A stretch of DNA of 64,000 nt, taken from positions 31,829-95,828 of the forward strand of contig CACZCQ010000013.1 of NCBI GenBank assembly GCA_902779765.1. The letters run 5' to 3'. Below are positions 42,827 through 51,259 of this stretch, piece by piece. The notes beneath the pieces were generated by a model, which saw nothing but the letters and a program-made list of their open reading frames with translations, had not been told where the DNA came from and ran no database searches. The translations under genes and the position numbers were made by a program. Source of the DNA: an uncultured Bacteroidia bacterium. Its GTDB lineage: Bacteria > Bacteroidota > Bacteroidia > Bacteroidales > UBA932. The stretch's first letter is position 1. Every line of letters begins with the position of its first letter.

Positions 42827-44191
42827 CTACCAGATGATGTTCACCCCTGCGGCGAAATTGGGAGTACCCTTGCCGGAGGGATAGAAAGTTGATATGCTGG
42901 AGCCCAGCAGGTTGTCGGTACCGGCAAAGATGCTCAGGAAACCGAGACGGACGTTGGCGAAGGCGCCGGCCGTGATTCCCATACTGCCCATTCCAAGGCT
43001 TCCGATCAACTCTACCTTCTTGACCGGCCTGTAGTTGACATTGCCCCTGATATCCCAGAAAGGGCGGATCGGATCATACCGGAATGTCGCAAGGCCTCCG
43101 AATGACAGGTCCGACAGATAGAGGTACTGTGCACCGAGCCGGAGTGTCAGCGGAAGCAGCACCAGGCTCTGGTATTCATCTTCCTTCAGGAAACCGAAGG
43201 CATCCCCCAGCAGTGCTCCCATGTCGGAGAACTCGTTGTCGACCCTGGTCCCTCCGTGGTGATGAGGTTGATACTCGGTGGAATACTCCAACGCCTGGGA
43301 GGGCGAATGGCCGTAGAGGTTATGGAACCAGAATACGCATCCGATGTCGGAAACCGATGCCGAAAGCTGCCACGAACTGTCATCATACAGGAAACCGATA
43401 TCAGCTCCAACACCGAAACCGTTCATAACACCCTTTGGTTTGCCGAAGACCGTCTTCCTGAAGTCGATGAGTTCTACAGTCGGATCGAACGGAGCCGGGG
43501 CGGTCTTGATGTCATAACCGTCGTATGCGGAGGCGATTACACCGTCAGCCGTCACCGACCAGTCGTTGCCGGTATGCCGGATATTCATCCGGTCCATGTC
43601 AATGTATGAGTTGTTCAAGCCGAACACTCCCTTGAAACGCATCCCGATTCTCAGCTTCCGGGTAAGTTTCCAGGAGGAGGTTATGCCTATGTCGGCCAGG
43701 GACATGGAATGGGCGCGAAGTCCTGACAAGTCGTAAGTACCGTCCGACACAGCCCCATCCTTGAGGAAACGCATGAAATCAGAAGGGAACCAACCGCTGG
43801 AATAACTCCTGATATTGACGTCCACGATGTTGTACATCCCTCCTGCCTTGAAACCGATCGCGAACAGGTTGCTGTATGACTCCGTGCCGAACCTTGCGGG
43901 GCCGTCCTTGAAATGCCCGAGGAACTCGGAAGATGGAACGGCATCATTGATGAACGTAACCCTTTCTCCGCCGACCTTGTAGAAAAGGTCGTTGATGGCG
44001 AAATTACCCTTGTATCCAACTCCGGTAGAACCGATGAAAGGAAGTCCGATGAAACCGTTCTTCGGATGAAATGCCGGGTTCAGCCTGTAGGAATATGCAA
44101 AGTCTTCCGAAAAGTAAGAGGTCTGAAGGGTCTGCGCATTGACGGCGCTGATGCTCAGGATGCACAGGATGGGGATCAGGATCTTTTTCAT
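42827..44191 (-). CDS. DUF5723 outer membrane barrel protein
   Basis: 454 residues with a signal peptide (to about VNAQ). LNPAFHPKNGFIGLPFIGSTGVGYKGN is the DUF5723 opening; many amphipathic strands follow and the C-terminus ends in IIW. DUF5723 is a Bacteroidota family of probable outer membrane proteins of unknown function. It converges with the GH78 gene, 6 bp apart. Confidence 0.85.
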   Translation of the reverse strand: MKKILIPILCILSISAVNAQTLQTSYFSEDFAYSYRLNPAFHPKNGFIGLPFIGSTGVGYKGNFAINDLFYKVGGERVTFINDAVPSSEFLGHFKDGPARFGTESYSNLFAIGFKAGGMYNIVDVNIRSYSSGWFPSDFMRFLKDGAVSDGTYDLSGLRAHSMSLADIGITSSWKLTRKLRIGMRFKGVFGLNNSYIDMDRMNIRHTGNDWSVTADGVIASAYDGYDIKTAPAPFDPTVELIDFRKTVFGKPKGVMNGFGVGADIGFLYDDSSWQLSASVSDIGCVFWFHNLYGHSPSQALEYSTEYQPHHHGGTRVDNEFSDMGALLGDAFGFLKEDEYQSLVLLPLTLRLGAQYLYLSDLSFGGLATFRYDPIRPFWDIRGNVNYRPVKKVELIGSLGMGSMGITAGAFANVRLGFLSIFAGTDNLLGSSISTFYPSGKGTPNFAAGVNIIW

Positions 44192-44222
44192 TTTCTATTC
44201 TTGTCTTTCTTGCGTGATTATC

Positions 44223-45149
44223 TTAGAAACCTTTCGAGATATTGCCTGCTATAGCATCTACCAGGCGGATACGGGCTTCTACGCTCGCCCAGGCGGTATG
44301 CGGTGTAAGGCTCAGTTTCTCCGGATGGCAGGTATGAAGGAGAGGATGGTCTGCGGGCAACGGCTCGGTGACATACACGTCCAGGCCTGCTCCGCCTATG
44401 ATTCCTTCATCTATCACCCTGGCCAGGGCCTGCTCATCCACTATTCCTCCACGGCCCATGTTTATTATGAATGCCGTAGGCTTCATAAGCCTCAGTTCCC
44501 TCTCCCCTACCAGGCCGGATGTCCTGGCATTGAACGGGGCATGGACAGAGACCACATCCGATTCAGCCATAAGCCTGTCGAGCGGGACGGAAGGGTATTC
44601 CTTGCAGTGGGAAGTTCCTGAAGTAGAGAAGTATATCACTTTCATTCCGAAGGCCTCCCCGACCTTGGCCACCTTGGAACCGATGGTTCCCATCCCGATT
44701 ATTCCGAGAGTCTTGCCGGTAATCTCGAGGAAGGGCTTCGAGACATCGGTGAATATCCCGCCCCGGGAATATGCCCCTGACTTTACGGCATGGTCGAAAT
44801 AGGGTCCGTTGCCCATCAGATTCAGGATATGCATGAATGTTTCCTGAACCACGGAATCCGTAGAATATCCGGCCACGTTACGTACCGGGATTTCTCTCTG
44901 GGCGCATGCCTCCAGGTCGATATTGTTGACCCCTGTAGCGGCCTCGCAGATGAGTCTCAGTTTCGGTGCGGCAGCAAGGAGCCCCTTATCCACCTTGACC
45001 TTGTTCACTATCAGGACCTCACAGTCGCCTACACGCTCACGGGCCTCTTCCGGGGTCGACGTCGGCCAGCAAACCAGGTCACCGAGCCTCTCAATCGGAG
45101 CCAGGGACGTGTCTCCGACTGTCGCTGCATCCAGGAATACTATCTTCAT
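44223..45149 (-). CDS. D-2-hydroxyacid dehydrogenase
   Basis: 308 residues. NAD-binding GKTLGIIGMGTIGSKVAKVGEAFGM, the catalytic Arg region (CEAATGVNNID), Glu region (DVYVTEPLP) and His (TPHTAWASVEAR) are all in place. It reduces a 2-oxoacid such as hydroxypyruvate to the D-2-hydroxyacid; no ACT domain, so not a classical SerA. It is about 30 bp from the DUF5723 gene; they may share a transcript. Confidence 0.92.
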   Translation of the reverse strand: MKIVFLDAATVGDTSLAPIERLGDLVCWPTSTPEEARERVGDCEVLIVNKVKVDKGLLAAAPKLRLICEAATGVNNIDLEACAQREIPVRNVAGYSTDSVVQETFMHILNLMGNGPYFDHAVKSGAYSRGGIFTDVSKPFLEITGKTLGIIGMGTIGSKVAKVGEAFGMKVIYFSTSGTSHCKEYPSVPLDRLMAESDVVSVHAPFNARTSGLVGERELRLMKPTAFIINMGRGGIVDEQALARVIDEGIIGGAGLDVYVTEPLPADHPLLHTCHPEKLSLTPHTAWASVEARIRLVDAIAGNISKGF

Positions 45150-45185
45150 GACAATTAAAAATGTATATCAAACCGTATCTAAATC

Positions 45186-46184
45186 TCACTCAGTCACAGG
45201 ACGGATAGTGCGTCCATAGTAACGTAAAAGAGAACCAAAGACAGAGTGTCCAGACTTATAAATATCTAAATCATCTTCACTGATTAAGGAACAAATCGCA
45301 TTATTGTTATTATTATCTTTCTTAGTAAAGGAAGTCCAGTTTTCAACTCTCAATCCGAAATCAAAACGAGAACGTCCATAAATACTACCGCCACTGGGGA
45401 AGAAAATACTATTCTTATTATTCTCATCCTTACTAAATGCATAGTATCCGGGAATACCGTTCTTCGTCCCTGCCTCCCATTTACACTGACTGGCTAAACA
45501 AGTGAACTCATTTGGTGTAGGGATACGCCACTTTCCTCCGAGGATAGCATTAGCCACATCATCCTCCAGAGGGAGGGTCTGACCGTCACCCAAATGCCTG
45601 GCTCCATTATAAGCCTCTTCACTGAAACCAGAACTTTTCCCTTCTTTCCATGTCAGGGGATCAAGCTTGACATAATACGTCTCAGTTTCCCCCCAAGCGT
45701 AATAATCACCATAATCTTCAGGTGAGTTAGCTCCAAGGTTGCGATCGGCAAAGTGAATGATGTAATGGATCTCATTGCCATGTTCATCCTTTATGGCATT
45801 TCCTTTGTCATCCATCCGAGTGCACATAATGTCAATCGGGACAGCGCCGTCAGGTACCGTATATACCGTGACCCTGCATTTATCAGTAAGATTGCCATGC
45901 TGAACGATTATCTCCGCACTTCCGGGAGCGACACTGCTTACCAGACCATCCTTAACCGTAGCTACGCCTGTATCCGTACTACTCCAGATGAGGGTTCTGT
46001 CTGTCGCCTTGGCAGGCAATAACACAGCACCAAGAGTCTGCTCTTCACCAATCTTCAGGAAAATTTCGCGTTTGCTCATCATAATGTCCGTAGCTAAGAC
46101 TTCTTCCACCACTTCTTCATTGCTTTCCTTTTGGCAGGACAGCAGAAGCAATAGAACAGTAAAAGATGAGAAAAACCACTTCAT
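45186..46184 (-). CDS. BIG2 / FISUMP-domain lipoprotein
   Basis: 332 residues from ATG 46184, chosen because it gives a proper lipoprotein signal (WFFSSFTVLLLLLSCQ). Residues about 25-110 form a BIG2-type bacterial Ig domain (LKIGEEQTLGAVLLPAKATDRTLIWSSTD). The C-terminal half is a FISUMP-like domain (DRNLGANSPEDYGDYYAWGE, GGKWRIPTPNEFTCL, YYGRTIRPV). Its base composition is visibly more AT-rich than its neighbours, with several Asn-rich runs, so it may be a later arrival. Probably a surface-exposed lipoprotein; function unknown. Confidence 0.85.
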   Translation of the reverse strand: MKWFFSSFTVLLLLLSCQKESNEEVVEEVLATDIMMSKREIFLKIGEEQTLGAVLLPAKATDRTLIWSSTDTGVATVKDGLVSSVAPGSAEIIVQHGNLTDKCRVTVYTVPDGAVPIDIMCTRMDDKGNAIKDEHGNEIHYIIHFADRNLGANSPEDYGDYYAWGETETYYVKLDPLTWKEGKSSGFSEEAYNGARHLGDGQTLPLEDDVANAILGGKWRIPTPNEFTCLASQCKWEAGTKNGIPGYYAFSKDENNKNSIFFPSGGSIYGRSRFDFGLRVENWTSFTKKDNNNNNAICSLISEDDLDIYKSGHSVFGSLLRYYGRTIRPVTE

Positions 46185-46285
46185 TGCATTCAATTCTGGA
46201 TTCACAAGGATACCTTGGCATAAAGATAGGCAGATAATCTCGGAACTGCATACCTTTTTTGTAAAATATGCTGGTGATGAGGGGA

Positions 46286-46317
46286 AAAACCGGCCTCAAT
46301 GAATACTGAGACCGGTT
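46286..46317. repeat. Second copy of the tRNA-Leu terminator
   Basis: These 32 bases are identical to 46523-46554, the terminator of tRNA-Leu. Beyond them (46324-46331) is TGCGCG-like sequence resembling a decayed tRNA 3' end on the minus strand. Confidence 0.85.
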
Positions 46318-46350
46318 CACCATGCGCGAGAATCCGCAAAGGCTTGGTTA

Positions 46351-46519
46351 TTACTTGATAGGGACTTTGAAACGGGCACGGATACTTGCGAGATCGTTTG
46401 ACTTCTTAGGATCAATCTCACTGTATTTCTGCATGTTCTGATCGATCTTCTTTGCGTCTCCTGCCTTAGGACAAACAGCTGATACAATCCTTGCGATATA
46501 ATGATCTTGCCAAAAACAC
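46351..46519 (-). pseudogene. C-terminal gene fragment between the two terminator copies
   Basis: On the minus strand an open frame reads from a TAG just outside 46519 to a TAA at 46351-46353 without a start codon. It encodes about 55 protein-like residues, including YIARIVSAVCPKAGDAKKID and ending RARFKVPIK. It begins right at the terminator of tRNA-Leu and is followed by the second terminator copy. It is the tail of some larger gene, family not recognised, left behind by a rearrangement. Confidence 0.6.
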
Positions 46520-46522
46520 TAG

Positions 46523-46556
46523 AAAACCGGCCTCAATGAATACTGAGACCGGTTTT
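46523..46556 (-). terminator. Terminator of tRNA-Leu
   Basis: AAAACCGG (46523-46530) / CCGGTTTT (46549-46556) with an inner CTCA/TGAG extension; four bases after the tRNA 3' end. Confidence 0.88.
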
Positions 46557-46560
46557 CCGG

Positions 46561-46643
46561 TGCGCGGGATGAGAGTCGAACTCACACGTCGCAATTGACA
46601 CTAGCTCCTGAAACTAGCGCGTCTACCATTTCGCCACCCGCGC
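46561..46643 (-). tRNA. tRNA-Leu (CAG)
   Basis: 83 nt, class II with a long variable arm. Acceptor GCGCGGG/CCCGCGC, anticodon stem CTAGT/GCTAG around loop TTCAGGA giving anticodon CAG, T-arm GTTCGACTC. CCA is not encoded. Confidence 0.94.
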
Positions 46644-46655
46644 TGAAGTGGATTG

Positions 46656-46686
46656 CAAAGATACGAATTGTTCGCGAATTTGCAAA
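46656..46686 (-). promoter_or_regulatory. Promoter of tRNA-Leu
   Basis: On the minus strand: TTTG (46686-46683), 19 bases, TATCTTTG (46663-46656). It abuts the stop codon of the upstream lipoprotein gene. Confidence 0.88.
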
Positions 46687-46687
46687 C

Positions 46688-48256
46688 CTATTTTGCATAC
46701 TTGTTGAAAGCCTGCGTGATCACCGTCTTCTTAGAAGGGCAGGCGGAAACCAGCTCCTCCTTGAGAAGGTCCAGGTCATTCACCCCGGTCTTCAGACAGG
46801 AGAAGATCACATCCCTGCCTATCCCGCCGCTCTCCAGGGATGAGAGCAGCTCAGGATGGAACCAGTTCGACTTCCCGTAGCCGGGATTGGTGCCATACCT
46901 CTCCTTCAGCATCATATTCTCGATATGATAGGCCCAGATCTCGGCAACCGCACAATAACCGGCGTTTTCACCGTTGCCGGTTCCGTAAGTCGAACCTGTC
47001 ATCAGGAAAGAAGAGAGGATATACGTCGCGAACGTATCCCAATAGGCCGTACCGGCGTTTACGAAATGGGACGCATGTGCCATCTCGTGGACAGTTGACG
47101 CATAGAGCTCAGGATAGTTGCCGTTCTTGTCCTTGGCGCCGATGGTGATGTCCGGAGAGAATACCCTCAGTATCACACTGTATACTCCCAGATAGTTGCT
47201 GACAAGCTTGGTATCCAGCAGCGCACCGTGATGCATCATCAAGGCGCAGGACGGCCTGACGATATTTAGGATCCAGAAACGCAGGTTCTTCGGAGGAGTG
47301 GAGACTCCCCAGGCCTGGCATTTCCGGTAATAGTCATAAGCTGCATTGTTGACCGCGCATCTGCGGAACAGCGTGTTGTCCGAATTCCTGTCCACAGTTA
47401 CATCTATACCGTCGGGATCGTCCTTCCCGAGCGTGGAGACGGAGGCCGGTACAAGAATCAGGTTCATGCCGATCGTGAAACCAAGCTTGTTCTGGAAACA
47501 GATGCTGTAACGCGGCCTGGCCGAGTATTTCGCCGGGAATGCATACTTTCCGTCAGCATCGGTGTAGGTCGTGGAAATCTTCACGAACACATTCGCGACC
47601 ACCTTCACGCCGGAGACCCCTACCGCCTTGCCCAGCTTTTCATCCTTGATGGTGATCCTGCCGGAGGGCTTGACCTTGGCCCGCGTTTCCTCCGCCAGGA
47701 TGCCTGCATTACCCGTGGATTTGAATGACTGCCTCTCTACGGCATCCCAGTCCACATCTTCGAACCCTCTGGTCGCCATCCCGTCCTCCGGGATAAAACA
47801 GTCTTCCAGGATCTCATACCTTATCCCTGAAGGAAACTCGAAACCTGAAGGAACCACGGCATACTGCCAGGTGATTTCATCGTCAGGAATGGAAGGGTCG
47901 TGATAATAATCCCCGTCCGTGAGGATTTCATAGTCGAGAGGATGGTCGAAAAGTTGCAATCCCTTCCCTTCCAGTTCCGAATATTCATCAAGGTCCTTCG
48001 GAAGGAACCGGACATAGAGTGCGGATACCGGAACGGAGGCCACAGTCCTCGTAGGATAAACCGAGGCAAGGGCCTTGCCGATGTTGTCGACTGAATACGG
48101 ATTCTCGAGCCTGGAACCCAGTTCTATCCGTTCATGGCCGGCCACCTCCACTTTCTCACGCGTGCCTGCGGGAGCGGTCTCTACCAGAGACCCTCCCTCC
48201 TTGCTGCAAGACGCCAGCACGAGCGCCGGCAGCATCAGTCTGATTAACCATTTCAT
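46688..48256 (-). CDS. Lipoprotein with HExxH metallopeptidase-like motif
   Basis: 522 residues, lipobox LASCSKE. An N-terminal beta-rich part holds a carboxypeptidase-regulatory-like module (GVSGVKVVANVFVKISTTYTDADGKYAF, about 220-250). A C-terminal part has STVHEMAHASHFVN, an HExxH zinc signature, with EIWAYHIENMML 40-odd residues later as a possible third ligand. No family name is recognised; a surface zinc peptidase is likely but unproven. It has its own -7 box (48282-48289) and precedes tRNA-Leu. Confidence 0.75.
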   Translation of the reverse strand: MKWLIRLMLPALVLASCSKEGGSLVETAPAGTREKVEVAGHERIELGSRLENPYSVDNIGKALASVYPTRTVASVPVSALYVRFLPKDLDEYSELEGKGLQLFDHPLDYEILTDGDYYHDPSIPDDEITWQYAVVPSGFEFPSGIRYEILEDCFIPEDGMATRGFEDVDWDAVERQSFKSTGNAGILAEETRAKVKPSGRITIKDEKLGKAVGVSGVKVVANVFVKISTTYTDADGKYAFPAKYSARPRYSICFQNKLGFTIGMNLILVPASVSTLGKDDPDGIDVTVDRNSDNTLFRRCAVNNAAYDYYRKCQAWGVSTPPKNLRFWILNIVRPSCALMMHHGALLDTKLVSNYLGVYSVILRVFSPDITIGAKDKNGNYPELYASTVHEMAHASHFVNAGTAYWDTFATYILSSFLMTGSTYGTGNGENAGYCAVAEIWAYHIENMMLKERYGTNPGYGKSNWFHPELLSSLESGGIGRDVIFSCLKTGVNDLDLLKEELVSACPSKKTVITQAFNKYAK

Positions 48257-48281
48257 GATAGTTTAAGTTTAGTGACGAAGG

Positions 48282-48289
48282 CAAAGTTA
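48282..48289 (-). promoter_or_regulatory. -7 box TAACTTTG for the HExxH lipoprotein gene
   Basis: TAACTTTG on the minus strand, 25 bases before the start codon. The -33 position reads TTTC at 20-base spacing. Confidence 0.55.
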
Positions 48290-48331
48290 GGGTAGCTTAT
48301 CCGTAGGTTGAAATAATCAACGGATAAAAAT

Positions 48332-48361
48332 AAAAAAAACCCTCACACGGCTGTGCAAGGG
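48332..48361 (-). terminator. Terminator of the ftsY-deoC operon
   Basis: CCCT-CACA (48340-48347) pairs with TGTG..AGGG (48352-48361, two-base bulge), followed on the minus strand by eight Ts. It lies about 30 bases after the deoC stop. Confidence 0.82.
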
Positions 48362-48392
48362 CATATTACAAGACCAAAGGATGGGAATAATC

Positions 48393-49286
48393 CTAGAAAT
48401 ACACGACTGTTTTCTGCTCTATCGCCGACATCAGGGAATTGGCGAGACGGCTGACTCCGAAACGGAAGAGGTCCTTACCGGTCCACTCTTCCCCGAGGAT
48501 GGTCTTGACTATCGAATGATAACCGACCGCATCCTTAGCCGTAGAAATGCCGCCTGCAGCCTTGAAACCGACCTTGCGACCGGTCTTACCATAGAACGCC
48601 TTGATGCATTCACACATCACGAAAGCAGCCATGGGAGTGGCGTTCACGCTTACCTTTCCGGTGGATGTCTTGATGAAATCCGCACCCTCTTCCATAGCAA
48701 GGAATGATGCATTGGCGATATTCTCTGGAGTCACGAGAAGCCCTGTCTCAAGGATGACCTTGAGGACGACCTTCCTGCCGAGCCTGGCTGCAACATCATC
48801 GACCGCGCCCCTCATGGCCCTGATCTCCGACCTGGCCTGCTCGAAGTCCCCTGCCATGAAAGAATTGAGAGCCAGGACGATATCTATCTCGTCAGCCCCG
48901 TTCTCAACGGCCAGTTCGCATTCCTTGACCTTGACCTCCAGGAAACTCTGGGATGTAGGGAAACAACCGGAGACCGCGGTTACATGGACGGACTTGTCCG
49001 CCAGGGCATCCCTGACCACGGACGCAAAGTTGGAGAATACACAGACAGAAGCCGGGAGAGGATACTCCGGAAAATCTTCCGCAAACGAATTGACTTTGCC
49101 GACCAGTTTGGTGACCGAGGCAACTGTATCCTCACTGCGAAGGGTTGTCAGGTCCATTATGGACATGCAATCCTTCAAGATGGCCGGGCTGGTGACGTTG
49201 TCGATATTGGCTGCTATTGCATCCAATCTCTTTGCTATTTTCTCCTTGTCCGGAGTGTAGCCGTACTTTTCTAACAATGCTTCCAT
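48393..49286 (-). CDS. deoC: Deoxyribose-phosphate aldolase
   Basis: 297 residues. The Schiff-base Lys is in DFIKTSTGKVS, a second active-site Lys in KVGFKAAGGIST, with VLKVILETGLL and NGADEIDIVL before them. It splits 2-deoxyribose-5-phosphate into glyceraldehyde-3-phosphate and acetaldehyde during nucleoside breakdown. Last gene of a leftward run; terminator at 48332-48361. Confidence 0.95.
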   Translation of the reverse strand: MEALLEKYGYTPDKEKIAKRLDAIAANIDNVTSPAILKDCMSIMDLTTLRSEDTVASVTKLVGKVNSFAEDFPEYPLPASVCVFSNFASVVRDALADKSVHVTAVSGCFPTSQSFLEVKVKECELAVENGADEIDIVLALNSFMAGDFEQARSEIRAMRGAVDDVAARLGRKVVLKVILETGLLVTPENIANASFLAMEEGADFIKTSTGKVSVNATPMAAFVMCECIKAFYGKTGRKVGFKAAGGISTAKDAVGYHSIVKTILGEEWTGKDLFRFGVSRLANSLMSAIEQKTVVYF

Positions 49287-49311
49287 TATTCTTGCCTTTT
49301 ATGATTATTAT

Positions 49312-50067
49312 CTACCCTCTGACCTGTACCTTGAATCCTTCTTCAACCAAAGGACGGACAAGCGATTCCATTTCCTCAACCGTAAATTTCTCAAGTCCCT
49401 CGGCAGGAGCCTCCCTGTCAAGGGTATACACCATTATTTCACGGGGCCTTAACTCCCTCACGATTTCCATCCACGCCGCAAGTTGCGCAGGCTCGGAAGA
49501 ATCGAACCTGTCAGACTTGAGGAACATTGTCTGAAGCACGAAGTTCCCCTCGAAGCGCTTCAGGTTTTCGACCACTTCGGCGACGTGGTATGCACCCTGC
49601 GGCTGGTTGATCAAAGCCACCAGTCCGTCCGTAGGTGCATCCAGCTTCAGGATCGGATTGTCCACCTTCCTCAAAGCCTCGAAAACAGCCTCCTTACCGA
49701 TCATCGTAGCATTGGAGAGGACTGATACCACCGCCTCGGGATAATACCTGTCCCTCAGTTCCAGAGTGATATCTATGATCTCGGGGAAATCAGGATTGAT
49801 CGTCGGCTCCCCGTCTCCGGAGAAAGTTATGGAATCGATGCGGATACCTTCTTTCCTGCATTCCTCCAGCTTGGCCTGGAGGGCGTCCCTGAGTTTGCGG
49901 GCAGTCGGCAGGACCTTGTCTTCCCTGCCGTCCCTGTTCCATCCGCATTCGCAGTATATGCAGTCGAAATTGCATATCTTCCCGTTTTCGGGAAGAAGGT
50001 TTATGCCCAGCGAGGAACCCAGCCTTCTCGAATGTATAGGACCGAATACTATCTTTTCCCTCATCAT
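49312..50067 (-). CDS. Radical SAM protein (4Fe-4S, CNFDCIYC)
   Basis: 251 residues. The cluster motif CNFDCIYC (C-x3-C-x2-C) is at about 32-39, followed by TFSGDGEPTINPDF (GGE-like SAM-binding motif) and VSVLSNATM. The short form without an extra Fe-S or RNA-binding domain resembles the COG0731-type Fe-S oxidoreductases of unknown substrate, related to wybutosine (TYW1-like) enzymes. It starts 4 bp after the amidohydrolase stop. Confidence 0.85.
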   Translation of the reverse strand: MMREKIVFGPIHSRRLGSSLGINLLPENGKICNFDCIYCECGWNRDGREDKVLPTARKLRDALQAKLEECRKEGIRIDSITFSGDGEPTINPDFPEIIDITLELRDRYYPEAVVSVLSNATMIGKEAVFEALRKVDNPILKLDAPTDGLVALINQPQGAYHVAEVVENLKRFEGNFVLQTMFLKSDRFDSSEPAQLAAWMEIVRELRPREIMVYTLDREAPAEGLEKFTVEEMESLVRPLVEEGFKVQVRG

Positions 50068-50071
50068 AGGC

Positions 50072-51259
50072 CTAAATTATTCTGGACGAAAAACTTCCGG
50101 CTGTAAGACAACCGTCAGCCCCGAGGTTGCAGATATGGACGAGTCCGGGCTTCCTGCCAGTGGTGATCGATCCGAACCGGTCCTGTGTTCCGAGGAACTC
50201 CGCTCCGTTGAGGCAGGCCCAGGAAAGGAGCTCTCCGAGTTCGATTCCCTTGAAATTCTCCTGCAGGCAGTATAGTTCCCTTACGATATCAAGGTCGTCG
50301 TTGCTGGACAATGAATCAGTTCCTACGGTAAGCTTGAGCCCGTTGGAGCGCATCAGCCATACGGGGGGGAGTGCATTATGGATGAAAAGGTTGGAACAGG
50401 GGCAAAGGGCGATGAATGGGTTCTTCATCTTCTCCTTTACCGCATCGATCCCTTCCTGGTCCATGCAGACCTCGTGTACAAGCAGGATATGTTCATCGAA
50501 AGGTGCAGGATGGACCTTCTCCAGCCTGTCCAGGAAATACAGCAGGGAAGACTTACCCGTCACGGGGGGAACGCTCATGCCGGCCGCCTTGCGGTTATCC
50601 CACATGGCTCCGCGTCCGAAACGGACCATATCCTCCTCCTCGGGTGTCTCCTCCGAATGGAAGGACAGGAAGCCTGTCTTCAGGCCTTCCGCAGAGACTG
50701 CGGTCACCAGTTCCGGGCTCATGGTATAGCATGCGTGAGGGGTCGGGGACACGTCAAGTCCCAGGCTTTCAGCCTCCGACTTGAGTCTCATTACTCCCTC
50801 CATGACCGCTCCGCAGTCCTCCGGTTCCGTACCGAAGACTTCAAGGAAAGTCCTGGTATACATCGGGGAAGCCTTCTTTATCGCAAACGAGTCGGAACAG
50901 TTGCTGATATCCGCCATCGCGGACACTCCCCTGTCCCACATCGTTCCCATCCAACGGCGTATGTCACCGACCTTTTCCTCCAGGGGTTTCGTATCCCTCA
51001 GTTCGTTGATCTGGTCGATGAAACCGGCCATACCTGTTCCCTTGCGGAAGAGCTTCCACATATAGGACAGTTCGACATGGCAGTGTGTGTTGACGAATCC
51101 GGGAACGATGGCTCCGTCAAGGAAATTGGGCTCAGATGCAGGATCTGCACACTCGCCCACCGCAGTCACCGTACCGTCCCCGTCATATTCGACGAAGCCG
51201 TCCAGCAAAGGGGCTTCCCTGTCAAGGGTGTACACGTATCTGGCCGCTACTCTTTCCAT
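50072..51259 (-). CDS. Amidohydrolase-family deaminase
   Basis: 395 residues, metal-dependent hydrolase barrel: GFVNTHCHVELSY (H-x-H), GFLSFHSEETPEE (His), ILLVHEVCM (His) and LTVGTDSLSSNDDLDIV (Asp). This set is of the adenosine/cytosine deaminase branch (TrzF/SsnA/MqnX-like). The true substrate is unknown; aminodeoxyfutalosine or guanine-type deamination are candidates. It overlaps the DUF4296 gene by 13 bp. Confidence 0.85.
   Translation of the reverse strand: MERVAARYVYTLDREAPLLDGFVEYDGDGTVTAVGECADPASEPNFLDGAIVPGFVNTHCHVELSYMWKLFRKGTGMAGFIDQINELRDTKPLEEKVGDIRRWMGTMWDRGVSAMADISNCSDSFAIKKASPMYTRTFLEVFGTEPEDCGAVMEGVMRLKSEAESLGLDVSPTPHACYTMSPELVTAVSAEGLKTGFLSFHSEETPEEEDMVRFGRGAMWDNRKAAGMSVPPVTGKSSLLYFLDRLEKVHPAPFDEHILLVHEVCMDQEGIDAVKEKMKNPFIALCPCSNLFIHNALPPVWLMRSNGLKLTVGTDSLSSNDDLDIVRELYCLQENFKGIELGELLSWACLNGAEFLGTQDRFGSITTGRKPGLVHICNLGADGCLTAGSFSSRII

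Noticed and set aside
49400-51240. The same phrase YTLDREAP in the radical SAM and amidohydrolase proteins
   Set aside because: An eight-residue match in unrelated contexts (C-terminal half of one, N-terminus of the other) with differing flanks; treated as coincidence.
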